Shown here: positions 24,691-33,276 of the stretch, piece after piece | Numbering within the stretch: the stretch's first letter is position 1 | Layout: every line of letters begins with the position of its first letter | Source of the DNA: JAFDVL01 sp964631865 | Lineage (GTDB): Bacteria; Acidobacteriota; Blastocatellia; RBC074 | Assembly (NCBI GenBank): GCA_964631865.1 | Contig: CAZWAK010000004.1 | Span: forward strand, 1-64,000 | Direction: 5' to 3' | DNA: 64,000 bases | Program-made: the position numbers and the translations under genes | Notes under the pieces: generated by a model | What the model was told of the DNA's origin: nothing | The model's input: the letters and a program-made list of their open reading frames with translations, nothing else | Database searches by the model: none

Positions 24691-26100
24691 CTATTGGCCG
24701 CGCGAGGTGAAAAAGTAGCTCAGGCCAATGATGAATGTGTTTTGGTTATTCTTCGTCACGCCCGCCGAGTTCGTGAAGAACTTCTGATTCGAGAAGTCGC
24801 GGCGATATTCAAAGCGTGAGATGAAATTGTTCGCCAGTTTGATTTCCTGCGTCAGCGTGATGTCTTTCACGGTTTGCGCTGTACCCGTCCGCAAGCCCTT
24901 GTCGTCGTGCAGCACTTCAAAGCGCGGTGAAAACGCCAGCTTGTCGTTGAAGGCGTAACGGAAATAACCAGCAAACCCTGTCCAACTCCCACGCGCGCCC
25001 GTGTTGTCACCGTCACGGCCATGCACGAAGTTGCCCAGCAGCGTGAATTTGTCCGTGACATAAACGGTCGCCACGGTGTCGGCAATATGCCGCCAGTTAT
25101 CGCGCGCAGACACGGCAGGGACATTGGCGAGCGGCGCTTCCGGCCCGGACATGAACGTTTGCGTGAGCGCAAATTTCTTAGTTGGGGTTAGTCCCAATTG
25201 CACGCCGACCGTCTTGCCGTTCTTCACGTTGTTTTCAAACAAATTGTCCCAGCCGTTGACGAGAAAGCCTGTCACCGCGACTTTGTCATTGAACGCATAT
25301 TTGGCGCGCAAACCCGTGTGATAGTACGGCCCATACGTGAACAGCCACGCGCGCGAGTAGTTGAAGTTATCTTTCGTGTCCACGACTTCTGCGCCAATGG
25401 GCGTGTAGAATTTGCCGAAATCAATCGTCAAACCGCCGGGCGCGACATAGCTGCCGTAGGCTTGCAGAATATGTTTCGTCGCGTCGTTGCGGCTGGAATC
25501 GCTGACCGAGATGATGCGGTCAACGGTTTCGCCTGCGGCCAGATCAATGCGGAAGCCGAGCGGGCTATCCACCGAGTTTTTCTTTTCCAAACTGATCTTG
25601 CCCATTTGCAAACTGAAAGCATTGTGGCGCACGTCGAAGGCACGGCCTTGCGTGAACATATCTACTTTGTTGTTGTTGTAGCTGTAGTAGCCGTCCACGA
25701 TGCCGCTAACCTCGATGTCTTTCAGAAAACCGAGGAAGCCTTCGTTCTTCTTCACTTCTTCTTTGAGCGTGGCGACTTCTTTCTTGAGATCGTCCTGAGC
25801 CGCGATCACGGCTGCCGGAGTGCTGCTCGTCGCCGTTGCTTTCGTCGCTTCCGCCGCCGTCACTTTCGCGAGCTTTTCTTCGAGTTGACGAATGCGCTCT
25901 TCCAACGCATTGACCGTTTTTTCCAACTCTGTTGGATCAATCGTCTTTTTCGTTGGCTCCGCTTTGTTCGCCGTGGCCGTTTTGGGAGAATCGTTCGCAG
26001 TGGCTTTGAGTGCCACGAGTTGTTGCGCGAACGCGGGATTGAGCAATAACCAGGCCGCTACGCAGCCGGATAACAATTGAGTGAATGTACGCTTGTTCAT
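24691..26100 (-). CDS. Outer-membrane beta-barrel porin (BBP2/OmpL-like)
   Basis: A 469-residue protein. A signal peptide (residues 1-25, ending PAFAQQ) is followed by a lysine- and alanine-rich region and a coiled coil (PTELEKTVNALEERIRQLEEKLAKVTAAEA, DDLKKEVATLKEEVKKN). The C-terminal 320 residues form a beta barrel containing DFGKFYTPIGAEVVDTKDNFNYSRAWLF, with a final aromatic strand (IIGLSYFFTSRGQ). The coiled coil may trimerise it or reach the cell wall. It is a paralogue of the porin at 60035. ATG 26100 begins the signal peptide. It is downstream of glnK, separated by a long hairpin. Confidence 0.88.
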   Translation of the reverse strand: MNKRTFTQLLSGCVAAWLLLNPAFAQQLVALKATANDSPKTATANKAEPTKKTIDPTELEKTVNALEERIRQLEEKLAKVTAAEATKATATSSTPAAVIAAQDDLKKEVATLKEEVKKNEGFLGFLKDIEVSGIVDGYYSYNNNKVDMFTQGRAFDVRHNAFSLQMGKISLEKKNSVDSPLGFRIDLAAGETVDRIISVSDSSRNDATKHILQAYGSYVAPGGLTIDFGKFYTPIGAEVVDTKDNFNYSRAWLFTYGPYYHTGLRAKYAFNDKVAVTGFLVNGWDNLFENNVKNGKTVGVQLGLTPTKKFALTQTFMSGPEAPLANVPAVSARDNWRHIADTVATVYVTDKFTLLGNFVHGRDGDNTGARGSWTGFAGYFRYAFNDKLAFSPRFEVLHDDKGLRTGTAQTVKDITLTQEIKLANNFISRFEYRRDFSNQKFFTNSAGVTKNNQNTFIIGLSYFFTSRGQ

Positions 26101-26221
26101 GATGTGCAGAAACCTTTCTTTGTTCCTGCCCGGTCGCGCTTGAATCATCAACAGGATGACTTCATACTTGGCGACACCGGACAGTCTTACATGATCCTAA
26201 TTCCTGGGGCTGTCTGTTGCG

Positions 26222-26266
26222 TGGGAGCTTCGCACGATTGCTGTCCAGGCCCGTGCCAAGCTCCCA
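26222..26266. other. Long imperfect inverted repeat between glnK and the porin gene
   Basis: TGGGAGCTT-C-GCACG is answered by CGTGC-C-AAGCTCCCA: 14 bp of stem with one mismatch around a 15-base loop. It lies 17 bases after the glnK stop. No T run follows on either strand, so it is not a classical intrinsic terminator. It could be an mRNA processing or stability site. Confidence 0.55.
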
Positions 26267-26283
26267 GTTTCAGGTTGCGACAA

Positions 26284-26622
26284 TTACACGGCCTGCTCGC
26301 CGTGTTCGCCCGTGCGGATGCGGATGGCATCTTCGATGTTGAAGACGAAGATTTTGCCGTCGCCGAATTTGCCCGTGCGTGCGGCCTTGCTAATCGCCTC
26401 CAATGCGCCTTCCGTGACATCGTCATCCAGCACCAATTCCAGTTTGATTTTCGGCACGAATTCCACTTTGTATTCGCTGCCGCGATAAACTTCCGTGTGG
26501 CCCTTTTGGCGGCCAAAGCCACGCACTTCGCTGATCGTCATGCCTTGCACGCCGAGGGCTTGCAGCGCGTCTTTGACCGTTTCCAGCAGATGGGGGCGAA
26601 TGATTGCTTCAATTTTTTTCAT
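26284..26622 (-). CDS. glnK: PII nitrogen regulatory protein
   Basis: A 112-residue PII signal protein. The T-loop GRQKGHTEVYRGSEY contains the tyrosine that GlnD uridylylates (Y of RGSEY, position 51), and the B-loop TGKFGDGKIFV and C-loop IRTGEHG are normal. It binds ATP, ADP and 2-oxoglutarate and would block AmtB when nitrogen is abundant. It lies directly downstream of amtB, as glnK does in most bacteria. A palindromic repeat unit supplies the AGGAGA ribosome binding site of this gene, so glnK can be tuned separately from amtB. Confidence 0.96.
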   Translation of the reverse strand: MKKIEAIIRPHLLETVKDALQALGVQGMTISEVRGFGRQKGHTEVYRGSEYKVEFVPKIKLELVLDDDVTEGALEAISKAARTGKFGDGKIFVFNIEDAIRIRTGEHGEQAV

Positions 26623-26631
26623 AACAAAATT

Positions 26632-26673
26632 CTCCTGAGAAAAGGTAGCGCGATTTGCCAAATCGCGTTACCT
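26632..26673 (-). repeat. Palindromic GCGATTTGGCAAATCGC element with ribosome binding site (copy 1)
   Basis: On the minus strand GTAACGCGATTTGGCAAATCGC continues into GCTACCTTTTCTC and AGGAG, ten bases before the glnK ATG. The stem with its T-rich flank resembles a terminator placed directly before a Shine-Dalgarno sequence. Confidence 0.85.
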
Positions 26674-26675
26674 CA

Positions 26676-28169
26676 CTAACCTTTGGCCTCCACCATTTCA
26701 CCAATGGTGGACATAGATGCGCTGCCCGTCACCGTTCCCAACACGCCCAAGTCGGCATCCAGGTTGTAGCCTTCTTCGCCGTGTTGGCTGATGTCGAGTC
26801 CTGACAGTTCATCTTCGCCGCTGGCACGTACGCCAATCGTGACATCAATGACTTTCAGGAGGATGTACGTCACCACCATCGTCAGCACAATCGCAATCAA
26901 CGCGCCCAGAAATTGATTCAGCACTTGCGACGGATTGCCTTCGAGCAAGCCGCTCGGCAACGCACCTCCGTTCGCGTCTTTGAAGACCGTGTTGACCGCG
27001 CTGTTCGCAAACACGCCCGTCAGAATTGCGCCCGTGAAGCCGCCGATGCCGTGAATACCAAAGGCATCCAACGAATCGTCATAGCCCAGACGCTTCTTCA
27101 CTTCGGTGACCGCGACGAAGCAAACCACGCCCGCGATAAAGCCGATAATCAAGGCCGACATCGGTGTCACGAAACCAGCCGCTGGCGTGATGCCGACGAG
27201 TCCCGCGACCGCGCCGGAAATGCCGCCCAACACGGTTGGTTTGCCGAGCCGGAACCATTCCACCACCAACCAGCCGAGCGCCGCGGCTGCTGCGCCGAAG
27301 TGCGTCGTGACAAAAGCGTTGGAAGCCAAACCGCCCGCTGCAACTGCGCTGCCCGCATTGAAGCCGAACCAGCCGACCCACAGCAAACACGCGCCAATCA
27401 CGCTCAGCACCAGGTTATGCGGCGCGAACGGCGTCTTGGGATAGCCGATGCGCTTGCCTAAAAACAGCGCGCACACCAGCGCCGAGAAGCCCGAAGAAAT
27501 ATGCACGACCGTGCCGCCCGCGAAGTCGAGCGCCGGAATTTTGCCGCCAAGAAATGCGTTGAGTAAGCCGCCATCGCCCCACACCATGTGCGCCAGCGGG
27601 AAGTACACAATCACTGCCCACAACGTACAGAACGCGAGCATCGCGCTGAATTTCATGCGCTCCGCAAACGCGCCTGTAATCAGCGCCGGAGTGATGATCG
27701 CAAACATCAACTGAAAGACCATGAACGTCAGATGCGGAATCGTCCCGGCATAGGCGGACGGCTCCGTGCCGACGCCTTTCAGGAAAAGATAATCCAGTCC
27801 GCCGATGAAGGAACTCCCTTTCGCGAAGGCAATGCTGTAACCAAAGATGGCCCAGACGACCGTAATCACGACCATCATGATGAAGCTTTGCATCATCGTG
27901 GCCAGCACGTTTTTCCGCCGTACGAGACCGCCATAAAACAGCGCCAGCCCAGGGCCGGTCATCAGCAAAACTAAGGCTGAGCAAACCAGCATCCAGGCGT
28001 TGTCGCCTGCGGTCTGTGCCGCAGCGAGCGCGCTTTCAGCTTTCGCCAACCGTTCTTCCAGCGTGGGCGCGGGGGCCGTCTGTGCCCACGCCACGACGGA
28101 ACAGAGCAGCAATGATAAGGGGATCAACATCCGACTCATCAGATGAATTTTTTTGCGAAGTGAGTTCAT
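26676..28169 (-). CDS. amtB: Ammonium transporter AmtB
   Basis: A 497-residue Amt-family channel. It has an N-terminal signal-like helix (LIPLSLLLCSVVAWAQ), a short linker and eleven transmembrane segments. Signatures include AWMLVCSALVLLMTGPGLALFYGGLVRRKNVLA, FAGGTVVHISSGFSALVCALFLGKR and DDSLDAFGIHGIGGFTGAILTGVFA, the last two with the twin pore histidines. ATG 28169 is chosen because AGGAG precedes it and the signal begins there; longer readings run back into glnD. It lies 44 bases after glnD and just before glnK, so the three genes form a nitrogen operon. Confidence 0.95.
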   Translation of the reverse strand: MNSLRKKIHLMSRMLIPLSLLLCSVVAWAQTAPAPTLEERLAKAESALAAAQTAGDNAWMLVCSALVLLMTGPGLALFYGGLVRRKNVLATMMQSFIMMVVITVVWAIFGYSIAFAKGSSFIGGLDYLFLKGVGTEPSAYAGTIPHLTFMVFQLMFAIITPALITGAFAERMKFSAMLAFCTLWAVIVYFPLAHMVWGDGGLLNAFLGGKIPALDFAGGTVVHISSGFSALVCALFLGKRIGYPKTPFAPHNLVLSVIGACLLWVGWFGFNAGSAVAAGGLASNAFVTTHFGAAAAALGWLVVEWFRLGKPTVLGGISGAVAGLVGITPAAGFVTPMSALIIGFIAGVVCFVAVTEVKKRLGYDDSLDAFGIHGIGGFTGAILTGVFANSAVNTVFKDANGGALPSGLLEGNPSQVLNQFLGALIAIVLTMVVTYILLKVIDVTIGVRASGEDELSGLDISQHGEEGYNLDADLGVLGTVTGSASMSTIGEMVEAKG

Positions 28170-28213
28170 AAAGTTAAGGCTCCTGATTTGATTTGGTAAT
28201 GAAGACTTCAAGT

Positions 28214-30907
28214 TCAAGCTTCATCGGTTCCCAGTGTCTGACGGATTGCCGCTTCAATCGCGGGCAATTGTTCGTCGCTCAATTTCGCACCCGCCGCGTC
28301 GGTGACATAAAAAATATCCAGCGCCAGGTGCTTTTCGGTGGCGACTTTGGCGAACCCGATGTCGAGACTCAGCGCCGACAAAGCGTTCGCAATTTTGTAG
28401 GCCAGCCCTAATCGGTCGGGCGTGGTGACTTCGAGAATCGTGCTGCGCGAGGAAGATTGATTGTCCCAGGCAAACTTGGTGCTCAACTTATCGGTCAACC
28501 AACTGCGCTTGCGCGATTTCATACGCGCGGAATGCGCCTTGAGCTTTTTCTCGACCGCCGTTGCGACATCTATCTCGCCACTCAACGCGCGTTTGATCGC
28601 CACGTCAATTTGTTCCCACCGCAAAGGGTCGCTCAGCGGTTCGCTGACGGTGTCGCAGACCTTGAACGAATCAATCGCGACGCCGTCATTGCGCGTGTTC
28701 AGATGAACACTCAGGATGTTGACGCCTTGTGCTGTCAGCGTCCCGGCAATCGCCGCGAACAAACCGCGTCGGTTGCGCGCGCATACGTGCAAATCGGTGC
28801 AACGCGCTTGCGTATTCACGCGCCAGCTTGTGCGCACCACGCGCGAGTTGAGCGAATGCCCTAGACGAATATGTTCGATAATCGTTTGCGGCGAAGTGAA
28901 GCGCGCGTAATCTTCGGGCAACAACCGAAAGTGATCCTGCACTTCATCAATGCCAACCTCGCTCGCCAACATCAACGCGATGTGATTGCGCAGTTGCTCA
29001 ACAGCCGCTCCGGCCTGCGGTTCGGGCGCGATGATCGCGCGCGTTTTCAAATACAACTCCCACACCAGCGCATCTTTCCATTCGTTCCAAACGCCGGGGC
29101 CGACCGCGTTGATGTCAGCGTAGGTCAGCAACGTCAACAGGTTCAGGTTGTCCAAAGTCTTAACTGTCCCAGCAAAATCCTGAATCACTTTTTCGTCTGA
29201 CAAATCGCGGCGTTGCGCGATGTGCGAGAGCGTCAAATGTTGCTTGACCAGAAAGCGAATTTGTTTTTTCGTGGCATCGTCCAATTGCAATCGCGTGCAA
29301 ACGCGCTCGGCAATTGCCAGCCCTTTTTCCGTATGTCCGCCGCCCAGGCCTTTGCCGATGTCGTGAAACAACAAGCCCAGATGCAGCGTCGCGGGATCGG
29401 TGATTTCGTTGTACAAGTGGCGATAGCGATCCAACGTGCGCACGCGCGAATTGTGCAATTCGTCCAGCACTTCAATCGCCCGCAACGTGTGCTCGTCCAC
29501 CGTGAATTTGTGGTACAAATCGTGCTGCACCAAACAGGTCACGCGCCCGAATTCCGGCAGATACTTGCCGAGAAAGTCCATCTCGTGCATTTGCCGGAGC
29601 GCCGCCGCCGCTTTGCCTTTGACGCGCAGCATTTTCAAGAACGATTGCGCAACTTCGGGCGAAGAGCGAAACGTGCGATTCACGAGCGGCAGATTTTCCT
29701 GAATGCGTTCCTGCAACGTCGCGCTCAGCGTCGCGCCTGTGGCTTGCCCATAGCTGAACGCCAGCATCAATTTGTTCGCGTCCCAGCTTTCGCTTGCTTG
29801 CTCCAATTCGAGTGTGCCATCGCGCATCACGAAGCCGCCAATCGCCGCGAAATTGCGCAGCTTGCTGAGCCAGCGACTTTTTTCCTGACTCGCCACCGCC
29901 TGCTGCCAATGCGTGCGGCAGAGCCGATGCAAGCGCCGCGCGTGCAGGTAATAATCGTGCATGAACAATTCCGACGCGCGTTGTTCCGGGGTGTCCACGT
30001 AGCCGAATTCCGGCGCGAGTTGCATTTGCAAATCCAGCGTCAACAAATCAGTTTTGCGCCCCGTGATGAAGTGCAACGCATTGCGCACGCGCAGCAAAAA
30101 ATCGTAGGCCGCGATGATCGCTTTGGCATCGCGTTCCGGGATGCTGCCCGGCGTCGCCAGGTCCGTTAACTTGCCGTGCCCGTAGGCCACGCGCGTGATC
30201 CACAACAACGAATGCAAATCGCGCAAGCCGCCAGCCGACTCTTTGAGATTCGGTTCTTGCAAGCACGGCACGGCTCCAAATTTGGCGTGGCGGGCATTCG
30301 CTTCTTCGACCAATTCATCCAGAATCGCGCGCCGATTTTTGCTGACGATAGTTTCCTCCAACCGCGTCGTCAAACTTTCAAATAGCTCGCGGCTGCCCCA
30401 AAGCAACCGTGCATCAAGCATCGCGTTGCGCGTGATCGCGTCTTCTTTGGCGGCGGTCAAACATTCATTCAAAGAGCGCACGCTGTGCCCGACCGCGAAC
30501 CCGACATCCCACAGCGCATACAAAATATCTTCGTTGAGCGTTTCCGCGTTGTCGGCATCGCCGCGCCCATAGACGAACAACAAATCAATGTCCGAGAACG
30601 GCGCAAGCTCCTGACGACCGTAGCCGCCGAGCGCCACAATCGCGACATTCAACGAGCTTTCAGCAAAACCATTTTTCGTGCCGACCATATTGGCCAGCCG
30701 TTGAATCAGCAAATCCACAATCAGACTGCGCGCCGAAGCGATCAACTCGCCGCTCAAACCGAAGCGATGACGCATATACAACCGCTGCGTTTCGGTTTTG
30801 ATGAACTTCTTGAGCGCCACCAGCCGTTCTTCTGTCGTCGCGTGACGCTCAATGCGCCGCAGCTTTTCTCCGGCGTGTCGTTCTATCGTCTCAAAATTGA
30901 TTTGCAT
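28214..30907 (-). CDS. glnD: Bifunctional PII uridylyltransferase/uridylyl-removing enzyme
   Basis: An 897-residue GlnD, which adds UMP to PII when glutamine is low and removes it when high. The nucleotidyltransferase motif is GGYGRQELAPFSDIDLLF near residue 95. The HD hydrolase domain has LLFHDIGKG near residue 518. Two ACT domains for glutamine sensing follow at the end (TDLHVCARNRRGLFAAIAGTL and STILEVTTPDRLGLAYKIANAL). Length is normal. It is first in an operon with amtB and glnK and stands 60 bases after the predicted start of a sigma-54-type promoter, the classic nitrogen control. Confidence 0.96.
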   Translation of the reverse strand: MQINFETIERHAGEKLRRIERHATTEERLVALKKFIKTETQRLYMRHRFGLSGELIASARSLIVDLLIQRLANMVGTKNGFAESSLNVAIVALGGYGRQELAPFSDIDLLFVYGRGDADNAETLNEDILYALWDVGFAVGHSVRSLNECLTAAKEDAITRNAMLDARLLWGSRELFESLTTRLEETIVSKNRRAILDELVEEANARHAKFGAVPCLQEPNLKESAGGLRDLHSLLWITRVAYGHGKLTDLATPGSIPERDAKAIIAAYDFLLRVRNALHFITGRKTDLLTLDLQMQLAPEFGYVDTPEQRASELFMHDYYLHARRLHRLCRTHWQQAVASQEKSRWLSKLRNFAAIGGFVMRDGTLELEQASESWDANKLMLAFSYGQATGATLSATLQERIQENLPLVNRTFRSSPEVAQSFLKMLRVKGKAAAALRQMHEMDFLGKYLPEFGRVTCLVQHDLYHKFTVDEHTLRAIEVLDELHNSRVRTLDRYRHLYNEITDPATLHLGLLFHDIGKGLGGGHTEKGLAIAERVCTRLQLDDATKKQIRFLVKQHLTLSHIAQRRDLSDEKVIQDFAGTVKTLDNLNLLTLLTYADINAVGPGVWNEWKDALVWELYLKTRAIIAPEPQAGAAVEQLRNHIALMLASEVGIDEVQDHFRLLPEDYARFTSPQTIIEHIRLGHSLNSRVVRTSWRVNTQARCTDLHVCARNRRGLFAAIAGTLTAQGVNILSVHLNTRNDGVAIDSFKVCDTVSEPLSDPLRWEQIDVAIKRALSGEIDVATAVEKKLKAHSARMKSRKRSWLTDKLSTKFAWDNQSSSRSTILEVTTPDRLGLAYKIANALSALSLDIGFAKVATEKHLALDIFYVTDAAGAKLSDEQLPAIEAAIRQTLGTDEA

Positions 30908-30979
30908 TCCTCTCTCACTCGCTTAACTACAGAAGTAACTCGCGCTGGTTCTGATGGTCAGCGAGTCGCCGGTTCGTAG

Positions 30980-30995
30980 TGCAAGCCCGATGCCA
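30980..30995 (-). promoter_or_regulatory. Sigma-54-type promoter of glnD-amtB-glnK
   Basis: On the minus strand TTGGCATCGGGCTTGCA has GG and GC ten bases apart (30994-30993 and 30982-30981) with good -24 and -12 halves. Predicted start near 30969. The TGTCGCA/TGCGACA repeat found at 19.8 and 22.3 kb is not present upstream. Confidence 0.72.
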
Positions 30996-31335
30996 AACCT
31001 GCACCCCAGCCCAACAAATCCACGAAACCCCTGTCAATATTGCCTTTGAGCGCGCCTGAGGGACTAACGGCAACCCTTTGCGGCCAGCCTCGTCAGCCAC
31101 GTTTTTGTGTGTTTACTATGTGAAAATGACAATTCTGTAAGAACTGATCTGTACTGTGGACGGCGCTTGTTGGCGGCTCTGGACAGGATTTCATGGCGAG
31201 CCAACAGGTTTCCAGGTTTGATCTGACGAAAATGTTGGAATGGTGGCTGCTGGTTACGGATTTGTAGGTTACGGAAGGCGGAAGGGAAGGTGAGAGGTAG
31301 CGCGGCGTTGCCGTGCTACCTCCCGGTCGCAGCCG
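30996..31335. other. Gap without a supported gene; holds one hairpin
   Basis: No coding signal is visible. At 31294-31322 GAGGTAGC pairs with GCTACCTC around an inner CGGC/GCCG, forming a hairpin downstream of the CDGSH gene on the minus strand. It shares the GGTAGCGCG word with the palindromic element family and may be a distant relative or a terminator. Confidence 0.5.
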
Positions 31336-31572
31336 TCAGGCTGCCGGTTTGGGCGCAGGCGGGGGCAAGTCGCGGGCTTCGACTGTAGATTTCCAGCCCT
31401 GCCGCGAATGCGAGCCATCGCAAAACGGTTTGTTTTCCGAATGACCGCAGCGGCAAAGCGAAATCGTGTTGCGACCGCCGAGGCCAAAGACGTTGCCGGC
31501 CGCGTCTTTCAGTTCAATGTCGCCCGTAATGCGCAAGGGGCCATTGTTATTGCAAGTAATTTCCACTGACAT
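31336..31572 (-). CDS. CDGSH iron-sulfur domain protein
   Basis: A 78-residue protein with one CDGSH domain. The motif CRCGHSENKPFCDGSH supplies three cysteines and one histidine that bind a 2Fe-2S cluster. The part before it (GPLRITGDIELKDAAGNVFGLGGRNTISLCRCG) is the usual MitoNEET-like beta strand region. Such proteins pass electrons or clusters; the partner is unknown. The tail PPPAPKPAA is low complexity. The gene is not in an obvious operon. Confidence 0.95.
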   Translation of the reverse strand: MSVEITCNNNGPLRITGDIELKDAAGNVFGLGGRNTISLCRCGHSENKPFCDGSHSRQGWKSTVEARDLPPPAPKPAA

Positions 31573-31671
31573 TTGTCATCTCTCCTTTTGCTGATTTGAT
31601 AATCTCGGTTGCAAGCCACTGGCTTACGTGGAAGGTTTATAGCCGATGGGGGCAGAAAACACAAAACCACC

Positions 31672-33135
31672 TTAGGCCTCTTTCTTGCGCGGTAATTTGA
31701 GCAGCATCGCCAATATTCCTGCGAGCAAAATACACACCGTCAGAAACCACATCCCGCTGGTGTAGGATTTGGTTTCGCTACTTAATTGTCCCACGACCTG
31801 CGGGCCGAAATACCCGCCCAGATTGCCAAACGAATTGATGAGTCCAATCGCGGTGGCCGCCATTGCCGAGGTCATAAACGCCGTCGGCCACGTCCAGAAA
31901 ACCGGCAGATACGCATGCACTCCAATGCCCACAAAACAGAAAAAGACTACGACCAGCACCAGGTTGCTGCCCGACAGAATGCTCAGCGCCAGCGCCAGCG
32001 CCCCCAATAACATCGGCAACACCGTGTGCCAGCGGCGTTCACCGGTTTGATCGGAGTGTTTGGCATTCCACAACATCGCCACCAACCCGCACACGTAGGG
32101 CAGCATGGCAATCAATGTTTGTTGGGTCTTGGAAAGCCCCGGCATGATGGCGGTGATCGAAGGGATGAAAAATTGCAAGCCGTAATAGCCCGTCACAATG
32201 CAAATGTAAATCAGTGCCAGCAGGATCGTTTCTTTTTTGGCCAGCGCCTTTTTAATCTCCTGCCACATCGTCATGTGCCCGGCAGCTTGTTTCTCGCGCC
32301 GTTCACGTTCCAGTTCGTCGCTGATCCATTTCTTTTCATCTTCCGGCAGCCATTTTGCTTCGTGCGGCCAATCGGTCAAATAAAACAACACGACAAAGCC
32401 GAGAATGACTGAGGGAATGCCTTCGAGGATATAGACCCAGCGCCAGCCCGCAATGCCGCCCCAATTGACGCCATGCATAATCCATTGCGAGAGCGGAAAG
32501 CCGATGATGGACGCAATCGGCAAGCCGATCATAAATTGCGACTTGGCCTTCGCGCGGTCGGCGTAGCGAAACCAATGCGAAAGATAAACAATAATGCCAG
32601 GAAAGAACCCCGCTTCCGCAATGCCGAGAATAAACCGCAGCACATAAAACTGCTGCACCTCGCACGAACAGTTTTGCATATTGGGAGGTTTCCCACCCCA
32701 CAACGCCGTAACCCAGCCCAGCACGGTCGTGAACGGACGAAACACCGCGCACCAATCCACCACACAGAGGAAATTCAAATAGGGCGTGCCAATCAATCCC
32801 ATGATCGAGGCGACGATGCCCCACGAAATCATAATGCGCGCAATCCATTTGCGCGCGCTCCATTTTTCGACGATCAGCGTGCCCGGAATTTCGAGCAGAA
32901 AGTAGCCGATGAAGAAAATCCCCGCGCCGATGCCGATGATCGCGTCGTCAAAGCCCAAGCCGCCTTCGCCCGCCGCTTTCTTCATATCCAGCGCCGCGAC
33001 GCCGACATTCGTGCGATCAATGTAGGCGAGGAAATACAGCAATAAGAGAAAGGGCATTAAGCGCCAGGTGATGCGCTTATGCGCACGCTCCGCCACGGAT
33101 GAAAGTGATGCAGTTGATGGGACAGCTTGCTCCAT
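31672..33135 (-). CDS. MFS transporter, anion:cation symporter (ACS) type
   Basis: A 487-residue major facilitator with 12 transmembrane segments. RITWRLMPFLLLLYFLAYIDRTNVGVAAL and FFIGYFLLEIPGTLIVEKWSARKWIARIMISWG are signatures of the ACS branch (phthalate, hexuronate and tartrate-type permeases). An insert between helices 3 and 4 (WCAVFRPFTTVLGWVTALWGGKPPNMQNCSCEV) with two cysteines is unusual and may form an extracellular loop. It is probably a carboxylate or sugar-acid importer. It follows no obvious operon partner. Confidence 0.9.
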   Translation of the reverse strand: MEQAVPSTASLSSVAERAHKRITWRLMPFLLLLYFLAYIDRTNVGVAALDMKKAAGEGGLGFDDAIIGIGAGIFFIGYFLLEIPGTLIVEKWSARKWIARIMISWGIVASIMGLIGTPYLNFLCVVDWCAVFRPFTTVLGWVTALWGGKPPNMQNCSCEVQQFYVLRFILGIAEAGFFPGIIVYLSHWFRYADRAKAKSQFMIGLPIASIIGFPLSQWIMHGVNWGGIAGWRWVYILEGIPSVILGFVVLFYLTDWPHEAKWLPEDEKKWISDELERERREKQAAGHMTMWQEIKKALAKKETILLALIYICIVTGYYGLQFFIPSITAIMPGLSKTQQTLIAMLPYVCGLVAMLWNAKHSDQTGERRWHTVLPMLLGALALALSILSGSNLVLVVVFFCFVGIGVHAYLPVFWTWPTAFMTSAMAATAIGLINSFGNLGGYFGPQVVGQLSSETKSYTSGMWFLTVCILLAGILAMLLKLPRKKEA

Positions 33136-33276
33136 GTCTTTGAGTCTCCGGTTTCGTTTCAGTTTCGCTTCAGAAGTTGAAAATGCAGGATTGAAAACGC
33201 GTGGCTATGCTACCTGAGAAATGGTAAAAGACAAAGGCACAGCCCGCGTATGCGGGAGAAAAAAGAAGGCTCGCCA

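Noticed and set aside
28170..28217. AmtB start overlapping glnD
   Set aside because: No ribosome binding site or homology supports it. ATG 28169 has AGGAG and starts the signal-like helix.
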